From UBA3946 sp002385755 (lineage in GTDB: Bacteria; Bacillota_I; Bacilli_A; ML615J-28; CAG-698): a stretch of 64,000 nucleotides of DNA. The DNA is taken from positions 124,001-188,000 of the forward strand of contig JBMNLX010000001.1 of the NCBI GenBank assembly GCA_050953085.1. Direction: 5' to 3'. The notes beneath the pieces were generated by a model that searched no databases, was not told the DNA's origin, and saw only the letters and a list, made by a program, of their open reading frames with translations. Position 1 is the stretch's first letter. Each line of letters opens with the position of its first letter. The position numbers and the translations under genes were made by a program. Below are positions 36,575 to 45,629 of the stretch, in pieces.

Positions 36575-36594
36575 ATAATCAAGGAGGTATTAAG

Positions 36595-36774
36595 ATGGAC
36601 GTAAAAGATCAAGTTCTCGAAACGATGAAGAAAGCGGGAAAACCGCTCTCCGCCGGCGAGGTTTCGGAATTATCCGGCCTCGACCGCAAGGAAGTGGACA
36701 AAGCTTTTAAAGCGCTTAAAACGGAACAAAAAATCGAGTCCCCCATCCGCTGCAAATGGCAGCCGAAAGCGTAA
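36595..36774 (+). CDS. Small winged-helix-like protein, 59 residues
   Basis: A compact helix-turn-helix protein: VLETMKKAGKPLSAGEVSEL, then SGLDRKEVDKAFKALKTEQKI and a short C-terminal strand (RCKWQPKA), the pattern of a minimal winged helix. The ATG at 36595 has AAGGAGG upstream; an earlier in-frame ATG at 36565 lies within the promoter. Target and partner are unknown. Confidence 0.75.
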   Translation: MDVKDQVLETMKKAGKPLSAGEVSELSGLDRKEVDKAFKALKTEQKIESPIRCKWQPKA

Positions 36775-36802
36775 ATACCGGTCGCGACCGGTATTTTTTT
36801 GT
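36774..36802 (+). terminator. Terminator of the winged-helix gene
   Basis: ATACCGGTCG/CGACCGGTAT is a perfect 20-bp palindrome, followed by TTTTTT. Confidence 0.9.
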
Positions 36803-36844
36803 ATATGCAAAAAGCGCGTCGCCGCGCCTTTCGATAGCCAAATT

Positions 36845-37849
36845 TCAGATGTTGTTTTCCACCATCCACATCGCGAACACCCCGTAACCATATTCGGGAG
36901 TGTCGATTACGACATGGGACACGGCGCCCACCAATCGATTGTTTTGAATGATCGGGCTGCCGCTCATCCCCTGGATAATACCGCCGGTTTTTTCGAGCAG
37001 CCGGTTGTCGGTAATTTTAATTTTAATTCCTTTTATCCCGCTCCTGTTTTGCTTCTTTACGTCGACTATCTCGACGGTAAACCTTTCTTTCCGATTATCG
37101 GCAAGAACGGTCCAGATTTCCGCCGGGCCGGTTTTAACTTGATTCGGAGCGGCAATTTTCATTTTCCCCACGGAACTGAAGTCGGAAACGTTGTTAATCG
37201 TCCCGTAAACGCCGAGTTCCGTGTTTTTAGTGATATAGCCGAGCGGTTCGCGGCTTAAAGTCGCGTGTTTTTCCCCGGGCAGGCCCGGAAGCGACTTTTT
37301 AATGCCGTTGATCGTTCCCGCGCTGATATATCCAATCTCCCCGGCGAGTTCCTCGGAAATCACCGAATGCCCAAGGGCGCCGAAACGACGCGTTTCCGCG
37401 AGAATATAAGTAATCGTGCCGACGCCGAGGATGTGATCCTTGACGTATAAGCCGAGCGACCAGCGATCCTTGTCGGTTTTCACCGCCCGGCATGAAGTGA
37501 CGAACGTCTCGGCTTTTCTTTTTATCTTTAAAGCTAAGTCGCGCTCATCCTCGAGCCGGGAAAGAATCTCCTGGACGTCCGTGATTTTGTTCACGGGAAT
37601 GCCCTCGACCGCGATTATCTTATCTCCGACTTTTATATCGGACCCGCTCCAGGGAGCGACGGAGCCGGCTTGAGTCGCGACCTCGTATTTTCCGGTCACG
37701 TAAATGCCGGTTTCCAAATATAGCCCGATTGAATCCCCGCCGGGTATAACATAAATATTATGTCCGGCCGCCGCGATGGATGTTGTTGCGAAAAGGGCGA
37801 TGAAAAACAATAATGTGAAGTACATCAACGCTTTTTTAATAAATTTTAT
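36845..37849 (-). CDS. spoIVB: SpoIVB serine peptidase, possible AUA start
   Basis: A peptidase of family S55 that the forespore secretes to trigger sigma-K activation. It has an N-terminal hydrophobic helix, a PDZ domain (about residues 55-105) and the catalytic domain with FGALGHS (His) and IIQGMSGSP (Ser). The first standard start is a TTG-ATG pair at 37828/37825, about 30 bases from the ribosome binding site. AGGAGG lies 7 bases before an in-frame ATA at 37849, which would add the basic start KFIKKAL before the helix, as expected for a secreted protein. I therefore place the start at 37849 with reserve. Confidence 0.92.
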   Translation of the reverse strand: MKFIKKALMYFTLLFFIALFATTSIAAAGHNIYVIPGGDSIGLYLETGIYVTGKYEVATQAGSVAPWSGSDIKVGDKIIAVEGIPVNKITDVQEILSRLEDERDLALKIKRKAETFVTSCRAVKTDKDRWSLGLYVKDHILGVGTITYILAETRRFGALGHSVISEELAGEIGYISAGTINGIKKSLPGLPGEKHATLSREPLGYITKNTELGVYGTINNVSDFSSVGKMKIAAPNQVKTGPAEIWTVLADNRKERFTVEIVDVKKQNRSGIKGIKIKITDNRLLEKTGGIIQGMSGSPIIQNNRLVGAVSHVVIDTPEYGYGVFAMWMVENNI

Positions 37850-38052
37850 AAAAATTCCTCCTTTGGCTACGAATATATTATTCGCTTTTTCATTGAGTTA
37901 AACAATGTAAAAAATATTTCCATGTTATTTTTTATATTTAATAAAAAAAGCCGCGTTAGAGCAGGCAAGATATCAACGATTTTAATTTCGTAGGTGTCCT
38001 GCCTCTCTTTTTTTATGATTTTAGTGTATAATTGATTAAAAAGGTGGCTTTT

Positions 38053-38574
38053 ATGAAAAGATTTATAATTCTAATTACAACTCTAGTTTTAATGTGCACT
38101 CTTGTTTCTTGTGGTCAATCTACATCGAATCCAGCCACTGAGCAAAGTCAATCTACTACTCAGGAGCCTGATGCAACAAGTGGTGATACTACGATACAAC
38201 CTAAAGAGGATGATGAACTTATGAATAAAATTTTATCTTTAAAAATTGGTAATGCTGAAGTTGATGTTAATTGGCTTGATAATGATTCCGTTACTGCATT
38301 AAAGAAACTAGCTAAAGACGGTCTTGTTATTAACATGCATATGTATGGTGATTTCGAGCAAGTTGGTTCTTTAGGTACTTCAATTACATCAAATGATACT
38401 AGAATTACAACTAGCCCAGGCGATATCGTTCTATATTCATCTAATCAAATAGTAATCTTCTATGATTCAAATACATGGGCATATACTAAACTTGGTCACA
38501 TCAATTTATCTAAAAGTGAACTAACTAACTTATTAGACGATGGTGATGTAACTATTACAATTACCTTAAAATAA
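38053..38574 (+). CDS. Lipoprotein with a cyclophilin-like domain
   Basis: A 173-residue lipoprotein. The signal peptide ends in LVSCG (lipobox Cys), followed by a Ser/Thr/Gln/Glu-rich linker (residues 20-55) and a compact beta domain beginning KILSLKIGNAEVDVNW and including GDIVLYSSNQIVIFYDSNTW, which matches the bacterial cyclophilin-like domain. The start at 38053 has AAGGTGG. Base composition is AT-rich, unlike spoIVB, and marks the left part of the foreign-looking block. It is probably surface-exposed; its role is unknown. Confidence 0.8.
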   Translation: MKRFIILITTLVLMCTLVSCGQSTSNPATEQSQSTTQEPDATSGDTTIQPKEDDELMNKILSLKIGNAEVDVNWLDNDSVTALKKLAKDGLVINMHMYGDFEQVGSLGTSITSNDTRITTSPGDIVLYSSNQIVIFYDSNTWAYTKLGHINLSKSELTNLLDDGDVTITITLK

Positions 38575-38635
38575 AAACACCACCAGATTACTCTAGTAGT
38601 GTTAGGAGGAAGTTCTGACTAAAAACAGAACTAAT

Positions 38636-40246
38636 CTATATCTCTATATGACCTATGCCATTATAGTAGATATCAACTTGTTGAGTCTTTACACCATCTA
38701 TTTTAACTTTATGGTGCACGACTACCTTTTGGATGAATTCCTGAACTATCTCATCCGTTAATTCATTTATCTCAGTGTATTTCTTAACTAGGTTTATTAG
38801 ATAAGATGCATTGAGATATTTTTCATTTTCTTTATTTATAAAGTCTTGAAGCTCTTTAATCCTAGTTTCAAGTTCCTTTTGTTCATTTTCATAATTAGTT
38901 GATAATTTATTAAACCTATCATCAGTTAAATTGCCATCTAGTTTATCCTCATATAGATTTTGAATAATTGAATCAAGCTTTTTATATCTAGTTGTTGCAG
39001 TATCAATTTCTTTGGTTGCATTTTTTAAAGCTTTATTGAGTTCTGATTTGGAATAATCACTTACTTTAGCTACAAATTCATCCTCATTATTTTTTACGAA
39101 TGAAGTTAGCCTTTTAATATCAGCTAGAATAATAGCTTCTATATCAACTTCTCTAATAGCGTGAGTATATTCGCATCTATGTTTTCTATAACTGCTGCAA
39201 ACAAAATATGCAGGATTATGATATTTTTCTCTTGGACACACGTAATATAAAACCTCGCCACAATCACTACAATAAAGTTTACCTGCAAGTTTAGGAACAT
39301 AACCTAGTTTTGTGTTTTTACGCTTATGGGCTCTAATGTTTGCTACAACATCAAAGGTATCTTTATCAATAATGGCTTCATGCGTATTTTCAATTATCTT
39401 AAGTTCCTCAGGTTTCATTGGTTTGAATTTTCGTTTATTACGCTTATAAGGGTCTGGTTTAAAAATAACAGTATTACCTATGTATTCTTGTCTATTAAGT
39501 ATTTCACTAACAATAGCAGGACTCCATTTTGTGTTTGAATAATCTAAATCTTTATTCCATTGTCCATGAGTAATTTTGTAATAGCCAGGTGGCATAATAT
39601 TTCGATTATTAAGTTCATTAGCAATTTTACTAACACCAAGACCATTTATACATAATCTAAATATTTCTTTAACTACAATACTAGCTTCATCATCTATAAG
39701 CCATCTATGTTTATCATTAGGGTCTTTCATATACCCATATGGTGGTAGAAAAGTTAGTGTTTCACCTCTATCAGCTTTAGATTTAAATACAGCTCGTATC
39801 TTTTTAGAAGTGTCTTTAGCGTACCATTCGTTAATAATGTTCAAGAATGGTGTAAAGTCATTATCGGTTGGTTTATCTGAATCTACGCCATTATTTATAG
39901 CTATAAATCTAATTCCATTTTCGGGGAATAATATCTCTGTGAAGTATCCAACCTTCAAATAATCACGACCAAGTCTAGACATGTCTTTTACGATAATTGT
40001 TGCAACTTCATCACGATTCACAAATTCCATTAATCTTTGCCAGTCTGGTCTATTGAAAGTAGTACCAGAATAGCCATCATCAACGAACGTTACTGTGTTC
40101 TTAAATCCATTATCATCAGCATATTTTTGCAAGATGTTCTTTTGATTAATGATAGAGTTTGAATCACCTTGTAAATCATCATCACGTGAAAGACGGCAGT
40201 ATAATGCTGTAATCTTTTGTGCTGATGTATTTAATTCTTGTAGCAT
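38636..40246 (-). CDS. Large serine recombinase
   Basis: A 536-residue site-specific recombinase of the TnpX/phage-integrase type. It has an N-terminal resolvase domain with the catalytic Ser in YCRLSRDD (near residue 19) and the arginine region DMSRLGRDYLK, then the recombinase domain (about 165-280), a zinc ribbon with CSDCG and a later Cys pair, and a long coiled coil (about 385-490). It should integrate and excise the element to its right. It overlaps the preceding small gene by 1 bp. It sits at the element's left end, as integrases normally do. Confidence 0.95.
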   Translation of the reverse strand: MLQELNTSAQKITALYCRLSRDDDLQGDSNSIINQKNILQKYADDNGFKNTVTFVDDGYSGTTFNRPDWQRLMEFVNRDEVATIIVKDMSRLGRDYLKVGYFTEILFPENGIRFIAINNGVDSDKPTDNDFTPFLNIINEWYAKDTSKKIRAVFKSKADRGETLTFLPPYGYMKDPNDKHRWLIDDEASIVVKEIFRLCINGLGVSKIANELNNRNIMPPGYYKITHGQWNKDLDYSNTKWSPAIVSEILNRQEYIGNTVIFKPDPYKRNKRKFKPMKPEELKIIENTHEAIIDKDTFDVVANIRAHKRKNTKLGYVPKLAGKLYCSDCGEVLYYVCPREKYHNPAYFVCSSYRKHRCEYTHAIREVDIEAIILADIKRLTSFVKNNEDEFVAKVSDYSKSELNKALKNATKEIDTATTRYKKLDSIIQNLYEDKLDGNLTDDRFNKLSTNYENEQKELETRIKELQDFINKENEKYLNASYLINLVKKYTEINELTDEIVQEFIQKVVVHHKVKIDGVKTQQVDIYYNGIGHIEI

Positions 40247-40449
40247 TAGTCTGCCTCCTTTCCGTTAATGACTTTAATTTCATCAATTACACCATCTTCA
40301 AATAATTTAATGGCATACTTGATTGCTTCATCCTCACTCCAACCAAGTGAGTGGATATAATAATTGACTAAATAATCAATTCCTTTTCTTGAGGTATTGG
40401 TATTGTCAACCAGTTTGTAAAGCTTTGCTTTAAGTTCATTTGTGCTCAT
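40246..40449 (-). CDS. Small helical protein, 67 residues
   Basis: I do not recognise the family. It is an all-helical, charged protein (YLVNYYIHSLGWSEDEAIKY), with AGGAGGTTATT before the ATG. Its stop codon overlaps the recombinase start by one base, so the two are co-translated. By position it could be a recombination accessory (directionality) factor, but the sequence does not show that. Confidence 0.75.
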   Translation of the reverse strand: MSTNELKAKLYKLVDNTNTSRKGIDYLVNYYIHSLGWSEDEAIKYAIKLFEDGVIDEIKVINGKEAD

Positions 40450-40517
40450 ATAATAACCTCCTTTGGTCGTGTATATACATCACTCTAAAAGGGATTATTA
40501 TCAAGTAATACGAGCAC

Positions 40518-40685
40518 TTATTTTTTATTATTTAAAGGCATTTGAATGATAGGTATTTCAATAGATCTACGAATCATTTTTTCTACCTTTTTCTTTATGT
40601 AATCTTCATCTTTTTTATCGGTGGCAGGACTGTTAATAGCATAGACAGTGTCACCGATTTTCTTGTTATATGTAATTCTATCCAT
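40518..40685 (-). CDS. Small basic protein, 55 residues
   Basis: A short gene with a strong ribosome binding site: GGAGGTAAC directly precedes the ATG at 40685. The product starts MDRITYNKKIGDTVYAIN, has a lysine-rich centre (YIKKKVEKMIRR) and ends at 40518. I recognise no family. It lies between the capsid gene and the recombinase. Confidence 0.6.
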   Translation of the reverse strand: MDRITYNKKIGDTVYAINSPATDKKDEDYIKKKVEKMIRRSIEIPIIQMPLNNKK

Positions 40686-40743
40686 GTTACCTCCAAAGAG
40701 ATTAGAGGCTAACCTAGAAGCCTAAATTAGCCCCTAAAATCGC

Positions 40744-41634
40744 TTAGTCTTCGCTTTCTTCCGATGAGTCGAGAAGTAATACCCTGACTGCATCTGCTTG
40801 CGTTAATTTGAAATCTAAACGTTCTTTAACCGCATAGCCAATTTCAAACTTGTTTGCGAATAACTCATTAAGAACCTTAAGTTTCATTTTGCCTCTTAAG
40901 ATAACTGAAAGATAAGAGAAATCGCCAAAGAGGATAGGTTTAGTTTCATCGTTCATATAACTAGAAACATAGACAGGCTTACCTAAGATAGTGTCGTTGT
41001 TTTGATTCCAGATATAATTACCATCACTATCTTTGAGTTTTCTAAGTTCAATAGCAATTTCATCAGATACGATGAAGCATGCGTTATCTCGATATTCCTT
41101 ACTTAGCGAGAAATAGAAATCAATGATGGCATCATAACTTAGATCATTGGCCACAAAACAAGATAAGTCTTGATTAAGTAAGCCAAGTGGCTCTTTATTA
41201 CCACTACCATTGAGCATGAGTCTTTCCTCAGCCTTACCAAAACGTTTAGCAAGTTCACCATCTAGATAGTCGATTAAGTTAAAAGAATAATCAGAGATGA
41301 AATCTTGTTTGACTTTAACAATGGTTCCTAATTTATATGAAGAGAATCCTTTTTCCTCAAATTCATGTTCAGATACTGGAAAAGGCGCGTTTTCTTCCAT
41401 GATTCCCGCAATATCATCTGATACAGGGACTAAAATCTTTCCATCAGTCTTAGAGACATTAAGGAATGTGGCTAGTTTTCTGAAGATATTGTATTTTTGG
41501 AAACTTTCCTCACCAACGTTATAGTTGATGAATCCAGCTTCATCGATATCAGTACCAAGAGTCTCATTTATTTCAGTTGTGTCAGAGGTTGCTCTTAAGA
41601 ACTTTTCTAATGCGTCTAGATATTTAAATGACAT
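40744..41634 (-). CDS. HK97-fold phage major capsid protein
   Basis: A 296-residue protein with the C-terminal pattern of HK97-type capsid proteins: GSGNKEPLGLLN, the P-domain segment ILGKPVYVSSYM, the LFGDFSYLSVILRG strand and the final AVKERLDFKLTQADAVRVL. The N-terminal scaffold (delta) domain of about 100 residues usual in phage precursors is absent. The start at 41634 has GGAGGTATTAAAC. No portal, protease, terminase or tail gene is nearby, so it may form a satellite capsid or a nanocompartment, or be a relic. Confidence 0.88.
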   Translation of the reverse strand: MSFKYLDALEKFLRATSDTTEINETLGTDIDEAGFINYNVGEESFQKYNIFRKLATFLNVSKTDGKILVPVSDDIAGIMEENAPFPVSEHEFEEKGFSSYKLGTIVKVKQDFISDYSFNLIDYLDGELAKRFGKAEERLMLNGSGNKEPLGLLNQDLSCFVANDLSYDAIIDFYFSLSKEYRDNACFIVSDEIAIELRKLKDSDGNYIWNQNNDTILGKPVYVSSYMNDETKPILFGDFSYLSVILRGKMKLKVLNELFANKFEIGYAVKERLDFKLTQADAVRVLLLDSSEESED

Positions 41635-41866
41635 GTTTAATACCTCCAAATTTGTAGTTTAAGTAATGTTCCAACTCTTCCTTATTAAGTTCTGCAATAC
41701 CATCTTCGGTTTTAACAAGATAATAAGGTTCATGAAATTGGTGTTCATATTCATAGACTTCAACAGCCTTATGACTATCGTTTGTATAGGAGCGAACTCT
41801 TTTATAAGTTGCTCCTTCATAGTTGATTTTCTTAGGTGAAATCGGACCTTTTTTAACAATTAACAT
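41624..41866 (-). CDS. Hypothetical protein, 80 residues
   Basis: I do not recognise the family. It is a soluble acidic protein with many aromatic residues (VEVYEYEHQFHEPYYLV). AGGAGGAATAAAACGT precedes the ATG. Its end overlaps the capsid start by 11 bp, so it is co-translated with it and could be a capsid partner. Confidence 0.7.
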   Translation of the reverse strand: MLIVKKGPISPKKINYEGATYKRVRSYTNDSHKAVEVYEYEHQFHEPYYLVKTEDGIAELNKEELEHYLNYKFGGIKHVI

Positions 41867-41887
41867 ACGTTTTATTCCTCCTATTTG

Positions 41888-42046
41888 TTATTGATTATTT
41901 TGTATGTTTGATTTATAGGGCATATACCCCGTTTGAATTCGCGTTTTTACGCGTGAAGGCCCACCCCCTGTGTCCGTTTTGAAGCTGCCAGAGATTTGAT
42001 GGCCCCCTGGGTCTATAATTTGAGTCGGACTTCTAATTGAGTTCAT
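41888..42046 (-). CDS. Small glycine-rich protein, 52 residues
   Basis: ATG at 42046 follows TTTTTGGAGGTAATT, an ideal ribosome binding site. The product has a Gly/Ser/Thr-rich, low-hydrophobicity sequence (IIDPGGHQISGSFKTDTGGG) and no family that I recognise. It ends 21 bp before the next gene of the element. It may be a structural or disordered partner. Confidence 0.6.
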   Translation of the reverse strand: MNSIRSPTQIIDPGGHQISGSFKTDTGGGPSRVKTRIQTGYMPYKSNIQNNQ

Positions 42047-42075
42047 AATTACCTCCAAAAAAGATGAATTATGTC

Positions 42076-42183
42076 CTTTTTGTCCGTATTGTCCTCGTAG
42101 GTGTAAACAAGAATAGATAGTTTAAAAATAAATAAATAATAAGTAACAACGTATCTATAGGGACAAAAGGACAAAACGGACAA
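42076..42183. repeat. Iteron-like GGACAAAA motifs in opposed clusters
   Basis: TGTCCTTTTTGTCC...TTGTCC (about 42076-42096) and GGACAAAAGGACAAAACGG (about 42160-42178) are three-copy clusters of the same short motif in opposite orientation, about 60 bp apart, just after the stop of the primase-helicase gene. This is typical of initiator or replication-origin binding sites; function not shown. Confidence 0.55.
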
Positions 42184-42185
42184 TA

Positions 42186-44444
42186 TTACTCAGTGTTATA
42201 AATTGCTGGATTAACTAGATAGATTGTTCCTTTTGGCCTTCCGACTCCTTTAGCCACGAACTCTTTTTCTTTAAGGTATCCATAATCACAAAGTAGATCT
42301 AAAACTGGTGGCAAATCATCTTTCTTGAATTGTCTGCACATCCTTTGAATATCTCTTGTTGTTATTTCAGTAAGGTGAGGTTCTTGACGAAAGATAGCAT
42401 TAAGGATTGTCTTAGCGTTTTTCTTTATGGAATCATTACCTAATGCGTTAAAAGCATATAGAGCATGTTCTAAGAAGTACTCACCAAGCTTTATGGCATC
42501 AAGCATGACATCTTTTTGAACGATATAGTTTCCATCTTTATCTGGTGTTCCATCATTCAAGAATGGGTCATACTTTATTTCTCTTGCTCTAGTTAGTAGT
42601 CCTGATATTCTAAGAATGTTACCGACAAGCTTTCCTGCCCAGGCACCGATATTCTTAAGTTCAGTTTTAAGTCTTATTTCAAAGGCATCGTGAAAGTTCT
42701 CAAGTTCTTTATAGGCATCATCTGATAATTCTATGGTGTCTATAAACTTGGTATCTTCATTAAGAATAGAGTTGACTAAGCGATAGAATTCCTGTTTAAT
42801 GTCATCGCTGATTTCAATGGTTGATAGTTTTCTTGTACCAACCTTAGATTCAGGAATTGAATATAGAAATCTTGCATTTAAACCACGTCCACTAAATACT
42901 GAGTTGTTCATGATGTTCTCTAACACCTTTGGTTGGACCATCAAAAGAATTGTTAGCTTTGGCTTTTTAAGTGAGATAGATTCACGACCGATTCTATCGA
43001 CTCTAACAAAATCACCTGAATAAGCTTTGAGAAGAATATCTATATTTACAATCTTTGAATAAGCACCAGATATGATATCGAATATACCGCCTTCACTTGA
43101 GAATATGGATAATGATTCATCTTGTTCCTTTAGCTTATTAGCTAAGACTTCAGGAGTAACATCATCTACAGTAAGGATTAGTTTATGAAGTCTATTAAAA
43201 CCATTTATTTCGGTAATGACAGCATCTAAATCGGAAGATTGTGCTTTGCCTTTTTCAACATCCTTTACAAGCTTATTTCGCTTAGCAATAAGGGATTGAT
43301 ATTCAATTTCGCTTTTCTCTCGTTCTAAAGCATGTGCTTCATTGTAGTTAGTTTCAAATGCGTGAATGACTTTAATCATCTGGTTAATGACAGCAGACTT
43401 TCGTTCGCTTGGCTCAGCTACAACCATCACATACAAGTTAAGAGGTTCTATCCAATCATGCTTCCCTGCAATCTGGTATTTTCTTTGCATCGACAATGCA
43501 AGTAAGGCTAAAGCAATAACGCCAGCCATATCAATTGGTGTCTGTGTTGCTTCACTTACTGCAAGACAATAATTCTTGATGGCATCTGGTAAGACTTCTA
43601 GAGGAAACTTCACAAGCGGTCGCTCATCAAGTGGAATGATCTCATCCCATTTTTCAACTCCATAGTCTTCAGGTTTGACGTAATCAGGACTTGTTTCTAT
43701 CTTGTCCTTATAGTATTTAAGGGCGCTAGACCATATTTTATTAAGTTCGCTATCCTCAAGTGGTGGAGAGCACCTTTCATTAAGTTTTAGAAATTCACTA
43801 TAAGATTCATCAGTGTTTCCATACCTTTTTAATATCTTTACAGCGGATTTATGTAGAGTGGCATTCCTTGTACCTTCTACAATTGGCCTATCTTGAAGTA
43901 AGAATTCTTCCGACCTTTTATCTTTGATAAATTCATCAATAGTAATATCGCCATCTACATATTCAACTTGAGGATTTTCAGTGCCAAAGAAAAATCTAGC
44001 TGAATCAATTGCGTTATTATCGATATATGGGAAATAATCATATATTTCTTGCTTTAGTTTTGAATAAGCTTTCTCATCAGTAATTTCGTTACAAAAGAAG
44101 ATAATATGAAATTTAGGTCGTGGGCTTTTACCATTCTTTGGTTTCATATTATTTCTTGAATAATGAACATAGAACCTAACATCTGGGAATGATTCTTTAA
44201 CCTTATTTATATCTATAAAGTCAGCTTCGTTATTTGAATGATCATTATCCAAATCAACTATGATGCAGTTAGAACTTATAAAGTTTTTAATGCTTCTAGT
44301 ATTGTCTTTATAGGAGACAGGTACATAATCAACTGATAAAGCCTTTCTAAGTGTTTCGATATTTGTAATTGTTATCTTGCGATTATATTTAGTGTTAGAT
44401 GCAAGACCTCTAAAATTTGATGCGTAAAGTGTAATTTCATTCAT
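42186..44444 (-). CDS. Primase-helicase with DUF3987 domain
   Basis: A 752-residue replication protein. The N-terminus looks like an archaeo-eukaryotic primase-polymerase with the acidic IIVDLDND and the RPKFHIIFF histidine motif (about residues 55-120). A PriCT-like helical segment follows (about 185-235), then a DUF3987 ATPase with a Walker A-like AEPSERKSAV and Walker B LILTVDDV, and a C-terminal winged helix (IQRMCRQFKKDDLPPVLDLLCDYGYL). It probably starts replication of the element after excision. The ribosome binding site is AGGAGGT. Confidence 0.85.
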   Translation of the reverse strand: MNEITLYASNFRGLASNTKYNRKITITNIETLRKALSVDYVPVSYKDNTRSIKNFISSNCIIVDLDNDHSNNEADFIDINKVKESFPDVRFYVHYSRNNMKPKNGKSPRPKFHIIFFCNEITDEKAYSKLKQEIYDYFPYIDNNAIDSARFFFGTENPQVEYVDGDITIDEFIKDKRSEEFLLQDRPIVEGTRNATLHKSAVKILKRYGNTDESYSEFLKLNERCSPPLEDSELNKIWSSALKYYKDKIETSPDYVKPEDYGVEKWDEIIPLDERPLVKFPLEVLPDAIKNYCLAVSEATQTPIDMAGVIALALLALSMQRKYQIAGKHDWIEPLNLYVMVVAEPSERKSAVINQMIKVIHAFETNYNEAHALEREKSEIEYQSLIAKRNKLVKDVEKGKAQSSDLDAVITEINGFNRLHKLILTVDDVTPEVLANKLKEQDESLSIFSSEGGIFDIISGAYSKIVNIDILLKAYSGDFVRVDRIGRESISLKKPKLTILLMVQPKVLENIMNNSVFSGRGLNARFLYSIPESKVGTRKLSTIEISDDIKQEFYRLVNSILNEDTKFIDTIELSDDAYKELENFHDAFEIRLKTELKNIGAWAGKLVGNILRISGLLTRAREIKYDPFLNDGTPDKDGNYIVQKDVMLDAIKLGEYFLEHALYAFNALGNDSIKKNAKTILNAIFRQEPHLTEITTRDIQRMCRQFKKDDLPPVLDLLCDYGYLKEKEFVAKGVGRPKGTIYLVNPAIYNTE

Positions 44445-45008
44445 TTTTTATACCTCCTAAAATTTTGTTTTTTCTTGCTTCATAGGGATAGAGAACATTT
44501 TGTAGATTTTGTCCTAATCTTTTTATTCCTTTTCACTATCCAATGGCGTTGTTCGACTCAGTCGGGCGGATATTTTTTCCTATCCCCAAGAGATAAGGGA
44601 CAATTTTTGGTGTTTTAATAACCTTTTTGAATAAAAAAGTTAAAAAAATTTTTTATCATCAACAGAAATGGAGCCCAAATGTCAATGTGTCCGTATGTTT
44701 TATTAATTCTTTTTCCCAATAGATAAAGAGTAAAATTATCAAATTGAATATCTATAATTTGAAACTTTTTAACTTCTTCATAGGAAAAGGGACAAATATC
44801 TGCTAAAAAGTGAAATTTTTTCCATACTTTCTTTCCTCCTAAGTCTTAGTCGGCACGAATTAAGCAAAAGTTCGGTTTTAAAAAAATATTTTTCTTTTCT
44901 TCAATATATGGAGAAATAGAAGCGGTTTCGACGGGGGTATAAAATAAAAAAGCTCACCAGAATTTAATCCAGTGAGCGTTTAAGATTTATTTGCCTGCAA
45001 TTTTGTAT
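44445..45008. other. AT-rich intergenic region with further GGGACAA motifs
   Basis: 564 bp without a gene. TTTTGTCC (near 44508), AGGGACAA (near 44587) and AGGGACAA (near 44793) repeat the motif found behind the primase gene, each in a GATA-rich context (GGGATAGAG, AGAGATAAGGGACAA, AATAGATAAAGAG). It could hold the element's origin and the primase promoter. Nothing else is supported. Confidence 0.45.
44945..44977 (-). terminator. Terminator of the 111-residue hypothetical gene
   Basis: GCTCAC pairs with GTGAGC, with extra pairing inside the loop; a U run follows on the minus strand. Confidence 0.75.
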
Positions 45009-45344
45009 TTATTTTATAAATTGATTCAACGATATTTCTAAGTCTAATTTGCCAATAAAAATTCCTAATACTAATGCGTTTTCTAATGAAGCTACGTTCT
45101 TTAATTTCTTTGCTTCCACATTATAGATAACTAATCCGCCTATATTATTATAAATAACAGCTTCATATACTTCGCCATCATCTTCAATAAGTACATTTCT
45201 ATTAAATTGAACATCATTGCTTTTAAAGTAGCAGTTTATAGTATGCTCATCCTTATTTAATAATATAATGTTATCTACGATAGTATCGGTATAGCCTTTA
45301 ATTTCCTTTTCTGATAATTGTGATAAAATTGTTGTCTTTGTCAT
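45009..45344 (-). CDS. Hypothetical protein, 111 residues
   Basis: I do not recognise the family. It is a soluble alpha/beta protein (EAVIYNNIGGLVIYNVEAKKL) that looks like a small PH- or SHOCT-like fold, but this is only a secondary-structure impression. The ATG at 45344 has AAGGAGG upstream; a longer frame from 45404 lacks such support. It is the first minus-strand gene of the element. Confidence 0.65.
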   Translation of the reverse strand: MTKTTILSQLSEKEIKGYTDTIVDNIILLNKDEHTINCYFKSNDVQFNRNVLIEDDGEVYEAVIYNNIGGLVIYNVEAKKLKNVASLENALVLGIFIGKLDLEISLNQFIK

Positions 45345-45490
45345 TTTTCTTTCCTCCTTGAATTTTAATGATTCCTTATGCAGGCAGGTATATTGTATCC
45401 CCATTTAAAAATAAAAATAATTTGCTTAAGATAATACTTTTTAAAAAAAGCATTTTATCTGGAAGCAAAATTATTGCGTCTCCGATTTTT

Positions 45491-45514
45491 GATAAGACTT
45501 ATTTAGGACTTATC
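45491..45514. promoter_or_regulatory. Operator-like inverted repeat upstream of the XRE gene
   Basis: GATAAG (45491-45496) and CTTATC (45509-45514) form an inverted repeat between the divergent genes at 45344 and 45630, a likely site for the XRE regulator. Confidence 0.35.
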
Positions 45515-45629
45515 TTATGAGTACATTTTGAAAAAAATTATAATATTCCAAGAATTATTTGCCGTTAGATAGTATTTTTGAGAAAAAAGTGGTATAATTG
45601 TGGTATTAATTGGTTTGGAGGCATTTTAT

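Noticed and set aside
36331..36612. A 93-codon minus-strand frame between spo0A and the winged-helix gene
   Set aside because: It overlaps the Spo0A boxes and the promoter of the plus-strand gene and has no ribosome binding site; at most a decayed remnant.
38576..38631. Terminators between the lipoprotein gene and the recombinase gene
   Set aside because: Two imperfect hairpins are present (AACAC...GTGTT and GTTCTG...CAGAAC), but neither is followed by a U run on the needed strand.
38575..38640. Attachment sites of the serine recombinase
   Set aside because: I could not find a convincing direct repeat shared between the left end near 38.6 kb and the right end near 46.07 kb; these enzymes often use only a two-base core, so ends cannot be fixed by eye.
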